From: Parachlamydiales bacterium
Lineage (GTDB): Bacteria > Chlamydiota > Chlamydiia > Chlamydiales > SM23-39
DNA length: 8,803 nt
NCBI GenBank assembly: GCA_003151315.1
Contig: PLXF01000162.1
Location: forward strand, 1 to 8,803
Direction: 5' to 3'
Both the position numbers and the translations under genes were made by a program. How positions within the stretch are numbered: position 1 is the first letter of the stretch; each line of letters opens with the position of its first letter. A model generated the notes under the pieces. That model had not been told where the DNA came from. It was given only the letters and a program-made list of their open reading frames with translations, and did no database searches. Shown here piece by piece: positions 5,737 through 8,803 of this stretch.

Positions 5737-6653
5737 TGGCACAATAAAAAAAACCGCTCCAGGCAAGCCGTAAGTTTAATGTTGCGCTGAAAGCCGGTTC
5801 GGGCCTCGTGGATGAGCGACTCGGCTTCCTTTAAGGGAAGGGCTGAGCCGATCTCTTCGGGAAAGAATAGCGGAGCTCCTCCAATTTGGCGTAAGTGCTG
5901 GTCTCGAGTCCACATAAGAATCGTTCCAAATAGCAAATCGACCCGGCGGTGGTATGCCACCGGATCTTCTTCTTTTACCAACTCTAAAAGCGTTTCCAAT
6001 TTTTCCAGTTGATCAGAGAGGTCGGCGTACCCTCTTTTTTTCGAGAGCAAACTTAAGGTAATCTTTTGCATTTCGTTAAACGACGGATCGGAGGCCAATA
6101 GGATCGCGGTGGATGCTGAGCCGCTGGCCTGTTTAGCAAAGTGGGGCGAGAGTTTTTTTTCGGTTAGAATGGAGGCTATCGCCTCTTCGGGTAGGGGCTG
6201 GAAGGGGAGCTTCATGCAGCGGGAGAGGATCGTCGGGATTATTTCTTGGGGAGCGCTGCTGAGAAGGATAATCGTTGTGTCGGGTGAGGGCTCTTCTAAT
6301 GTTTTTAGTAGCGCGTTGGCGCTGGGGGCCTGCATCCGCTCCGCATCGTGGAGGATAAAGACCTTACCAGAGGATTCAAAGGGCGCTTCATATACCTGAT
6401 CGATCAAGGTGCGGATCGCATCGATCGAATGAAGGCCGCTTTTTCCCTCGGGACGGATCACATGAAGATCGGGGTGAGTTTCTGCATCAATCCTTCCCCC
6501 TTGCAGCAAATGTTTGGCTAGCTCTTTAGCAAAAAGACTTTTTCCGATCCCTTCGACACCGGAAAAAAGGAGGGTTTGCGGCAGGCGATTTTCTTCAAGC
6601 GCTTTTTGGAGATAAATCTTGATCGGTTGATTGCCGTAGAGCGTCTCAAACAT
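5733..6653 (-). CDS. holB: DNA polymerase III subunit delta' (clamp-loader AAA+ protein)
   Basis: Delta' is part of the clamp loader that places the beta sliding clamp on primed DNA. The 306-residue product begins with the typical LYGNQPIKIYL segment. It has a P-loop GVEGIGKS (32-39), HPDLHVIRPEGKSG (59-72), HDAERM in the Walker B position (101-106), ANALLKTLEEPSPDT (111-125), sensor-1 Ser around 131 and the LSRC motif with the arginine-finger-like Arg144. A C-terminal helical region follows. The four zinc-binding cysteines found in E. coli delta' between the P-loop and HPD are absent, along with the segment carrying them. The start overlaps the tmk stop by 8 bases (ATGTTTGA) and shows no Shine-Dalgarno, which suggests reinitiation after tmk. 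Its 3' end overlaps the ankyrin gene stop. A DnaX-like protein is less likely because of its length and the missing zinc module. Confidence 0.9.
   Translation of the reverse strand: MFETLYGNQPIKIYLQKALEENRLPQTLLFSGVEGIGKSLFAKELAKHLLQGGRIDAETHPDLHVIRPEGKSGLHSIDAIRTLIDQVYEAPFESSGKVFILHDAERMQAPSANALLKTLEEPSPDTTIILLSSAPQEIIPTILSRCMKLPFQPLPEEAIASILTEKKLSPHFAKQASGSASTAILLASDPSFNEMQKITLSLLSKKRGYADLSDQLEKLETLLELVKEEDPVAYHRRVDLLFGTILMWTRDQHLRQIGGAPLFFPEEIGSALPLKEAESLIHEARTGFQRNIKLTACLERFFLLCH
5746..5768 (-). terminator. weak terminator-like signal inside the 3' end of holB
   Basis: Read on the minus strand, a short hairpin (four pairs, one of them G-T, 5756-5759 with 5765-5768) is followed two bases later by eight T residues (5753-5746), just before the holB stop. 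The stem is too weak to be convincing. It is listed because no other terminator exists between the convergent genes. Confidence 0.15.
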
Positions 6654-7290
6654 GACATTCGCGACTAATTAAACGGTGGATAAGCTCCATCGCATCGGAA
6701 AACACCTTCGCTATTGGCTGCTCCGCATCTACGAGATAGAGTCTATGGGGATAGGCTCGGTGTAGGGAGTGAAATGTCTCGCGGATTTTGGTGTGAAAGG
6801 AGATCGTTTCCGATTCGATTCGGTCTTGCGCGCGGGTCCTTTGAGCCCGACTGAGACCTATTGCTGGATCGATATCGAGATATAAGGTCAGATTGGGCTC
6901 GACCCCTTGAGAGGCAAAGGCGCAAAAATCGGTGACCCGATCGATACCTAAGCCGCGAGCGGCGCCCTGATACGCGATGGTGGAATCGTTAAACCGGTCA
7001 CACAGAACGATTTTTTTCTCTTCGAGTGCCGGCCCTATGACTTGAGCCACATGCTGCGCTCGAGAGGCTAAAAACAGGCACAACTCCGCATAAGGGGAGA
7101 CCTTTGTATCGGAGTGCTGGAGGAGAAGATGACGGATCTCTTCCCCCATTTTCGTCCCTCCAGGCTCCCTCGTCTTAATCAGGGGGTACCCTTCGCTCTG
7201 AAGCTGGCGAGCGACCTCTTCGATCAGGGTTGTTTTACCAGCCCCTTCTCCCCCTTCAAATGTGATCAAAAGTCCAGACGACAATCTCAT
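6646..7290 (-). CDS. tmk: thymidylate kinase
   Basis: Tmk phosphorylates dTMP to dTDP with ATP, the step that commits thymidine nucleotides to dTTP for DNA synthesis. From the ATG the product is 214 residues, the usual size. It shows the P-loop GGEGAGKT (13-20), TREPGGT (40-46) for dTMP binding, the DRF motif with NDSTIAYQG (98-109), the hydrophobic LYLDIDP strand (137-142 region) and a LID segment with several Arg residues ending DRIES (148-160). The start is either ATG at 7290 or the adjacent TTG at 7293; ATG is preferred. It begins 6 bases after the gyrA stop with no strong Shine-Dalgarno, so coupling to gyrA is likely. Its stop overlaps the holB start. All catalytic motifs are intact. Confidence 0.95.
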   Translation of the reverse strand: MRLSSGLLITFEGGEGAGKTTLIEEVARQLQSEGYPLIKTREPGGTKMGEEIRHLLLQHSDTKVSPYAELCLFLASRAQHVAQVIGPALEEKKIVLCDRFNDSTIAYQGAARGLGIDRVTDFCAFASQGVEPNLTLYLDIDPAIGLSRAQRTRAQDRIESETISFHTKIRETFHSLHRAYPHRLYLVDAEQPIAKVFSDAMELIHRLISRECHV

Positions 7291-7296
7291 CAAATT

Positions 7297-8803
7297 TTAC
7301 ACCACTTGAACAGCTTCGATTTTTTGCACGCCAACAACGAGATCGTTCTCTTCTTTTAACGAGACGAGGCGGACCCCTTGCGTGGATCGGCCCATCACGC
7401 GGACATCGGCCATCGGAATGCGGACGGCTTGGCCCGACGACGACATCAGGAGGACGCTATCGGCATCGGTGACGTAGAGGGCGCCAACCACCATTCCGTT
7501 GCGCTCAGAAATGATGATCGAGCGGACGCCAACCCCACCCCGATTTGTTTGGCGGAAATCCTCAACTTGAGATCTCTTGCCAAAGCCGTTTTCGCAAACG
7601 ACGAGGATATTCTGATCGGGAGAGACACATTCGCAGCTCACCACTTTGTCGTTTTCGTTTTTCAACATAACGCCTCTGACGCCTCGAGCCACTCGACCGA
7701 CAGGGCGAACTTGCGATTCATCGAAGCGAACGGCCATCCCTTCACGGGTAAAGAGCATGACCTGCTTGCCAGGATGGGTCATCCGGGCTGCGATAAGTTC
7801 ATCCCCTTCATCAATATTCAGAGCGTATACCCCTTTACGGCGAGGATGGCTAAATGCCGATAGCTCCGTTTTCTTGACCACCCCTTTGAGTGTAGCGAGC
7901 AAGATACAAGCTCCCTCTTCCTCAAAATTCTTCACCTTTAAAATAGCGGCCACTTTTTCATTGGGCTGCAAATCTTCGAGGAGATTGATGAGAGGGCGCC
8001 CTTTTGTTCTGCGTCCCGCTTCGGGGATCTGCCACACTTTTGTCCAGTAACATCGGCCAAGCGTGGTAAAAATCATCAAGGTGTCATGCGTTGAGGCGAC
8101 GTAGATATCCTTTAACGTATCATCGTCTTTTTTCATCTCCATGCCGATCACACCCGCTCCGCCGCGCCGCTGTTCGCGGAACATATCGACGGGCATTCTC
8201 TTGATATAATCGTCGCTCGAAATAGCAATAATCACCTGTTCGTCGGCGATCAGGTCTTCCATTTGGAACTCCCCTTCCGCAGCGACGATCTTGGTCTTTC
8301 TTTCCGATTTGTGGATTTTGCGCAAGTCTTCCAGCTCTTCTCGGATGATGCCGCGAACGAGCGCCTCAGAGGCTAAAATCGCTTTATAATGGGCGATTTT
8401 TTGGAGGAGGTCTTTGTGTTCGGCATCGATCTTCTCATGTTCGAGACCTGTCAGTTGATAGAGGCGTAAATCTAAAACGGCATTGGCCTGCTTTTCAGAC
8501 AAATCAAACCGCATCATCAATTCGGTACGGGCCGCGTCGCGGTTCGTTGAAGCGCGAATCACTCGAACCACTTCATCGAGATCGTCAAGAGCTTTTAGAT
8601 ACCCTTCTAAGATATGGGCGCGAGCTTCAGCGCGAGCTAATTCAAAGCGCGTTCGGCGACGGACCACATCGATCCGGTGTTCGATCCATGAAGAGAGAAA
8701 GTGTTTTACATTCATTGTTCGGGGCAAGCCATGATCGAGGGCGAGCATGTTGCAGCCGAAGGTGTCCTGGAGCTGGGTGTGCTTGAACAGGTTGTTCAGC
8801 ACC
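7297..8803 (-). CDS. gyrA: DNA gyrase subunit A, C-terminal part (5' end beyond window)
   Basis: GyrA with GyrB introduces negative supercoils into DNA. About 501 C-terminal residues are visible, starting near E. coli residue 340 (VLNNL-like start), so the winged-helix domain with the catalytic Tyr and the quinolone pocket are off-window. The visible part has the coiled-coil/tower end with RRRTRFEL and AHILEG, LRLYQLTGLEHEK, and then the beta-pinwheel DNA-wrapping domain from about visible residue 180. It contains the gyrase box QRRGGAG (211-217) and repeated blade motifs such as GRCYWTK, RRTKGRPL, GVVKKTELS, VRGVMLKN and TQGVRLV. The box and full pinwheel argue for GyrA over ParC. The box has Ala where E. 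coli has Lys, and the protein ends soon after the last blade without the acidic E. coli tail. It is the first visible gene of the gyrA-tmk-holB operon. Confidence 0.95.
   Translation of the reverse strand, partial: VLNNLFKHTQLQDTFGCNMLALDHGLPRTMNVKHFLSSWIEHRIDVVRRRTRFELARAEARAHILEGYLKALDDLDEVVRVIRASTNRDAARTELMMRFDLSEKQANAVLDLRLYQLTGLEHEKIDAEHKDLLQKIAHYKAILASEALVRGIIREELEDLRKIHKSERKTKIVAAEGEFQMEDLIADEQVIIAISSDDYIKRMPVDMFREQRRGGAGVIGMEMKKDDDTLKDIYVASTHDTLMIFTTLGRCYWTKVWQIPEAGRRTKGRPLINLLEDLQPNEKVAAILKVKNFEEEGACILLATLKGVVKKTELSAFSHPRRKGVYALNIDEGDELIAARMTHPGKQVMLFTREGMAVRFDESQVRPVGRVARGVRGVMLKNENDKVVSCECVSPDQNILVVCENGFGKRSQVEDFRQTNRGGVGVRSIIISERNGMVVGALYVTDADSVLLMSSSGQAVRIPMADVRVMGRSTQGVRLVSLKEENDLVVGVQKIEAVQVV

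Noticed and set aside
6109..6399. Plus-strand ORF of 96 codons opposite holB
   Set aside because: It is antisense to conserved AAA+ motifs of delta' and has no recognisable product.
7291..7293. TTG as the tmk start
   Set aside because: It would add a single residue; the adjacent ATG at 7290 is the more usual initiator. The choice has no functional effect.
7378..8050. Long plus-strand ORFs of 161 and 134 codons opposite gyrA
   Set aside because: They are antisense shadows of a strongly conserved GyrA frame, with compositionally skewed proteins and no family resemblance.
7297..8803. ParC (topoisomerase IV A) instead of GyrA
   Set aside because: A full pinwheel domain with a recognisable gyrase box, plus adjacency to tmk and holB, favours GyrA.

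Overview
The window looks like a chromosomal piece of a Chlamydiae-type bacterium outside the classical Chlamydiaceae. It holds seven protein genes in two converging blocks. The placement is inference. It rests on the gyrA-tmk-holB order (from memory, also found in Chlamydia next to gyrB), on a large ankyrin-repeat protein of the sort common in amoeba-associated chlamydiae, and on a real alanine racemase gene, which classical Chlamydia lack. No rRNA or unique marker is present to prove it.

Plus strand, 1-3320: three tightly packed housekeeping genes. The 3' three quarters of dxs (isoprenoid precursor synthesis) is followed by nadK (NADP+ formation), which begins inside dxs, and alr (D-alanine), whose start codon overlaps the nadK stop as ATGA. 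They read as one translationally coupled unit. Dxs (via the undecaprenyl carrier) and Alr (D-Ala) both feed peptidoglycan synthesis, so the unit has a cell-envelope flavour.

Plus strand, 3321-5736: a 142-base spacer with only 24 G/C bases carries two perfect inverted repeats, an 11-base-period direct repeat and three TATAAT hexamers. It precedes a 757-residue ankyrin-repeat protein that is more AT-rich in its 5' half than its neighbours. This is the accessory part of the window. The protein has no signal peptide, membrane segment or recognisable catalytic domain, and its N-terminal repeats include an old tandem duplication of about 102 residues. A host-directed (type III secreted) role is plausible but not shown by the sequence.

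Minus strand, 8803-5733: the 3' part of gyrA (DNA gyrase A), tmk (dTMP kinase) and holB (DNA polymerase III delta'). They are separated by 6 bases and then overlap by 8, so this is a DNA replication and topology operon. Its last stop codon overlaps the ankyrin gene stop codon by 4 bases, leaving no intergenic room for a terminator at the convergence point.

I see no RNA genes, insertion sequences, CRISPR arrays or clear prophage or defence system. Apart from the ankyrin locus and its promoter region, the content is ordinary.
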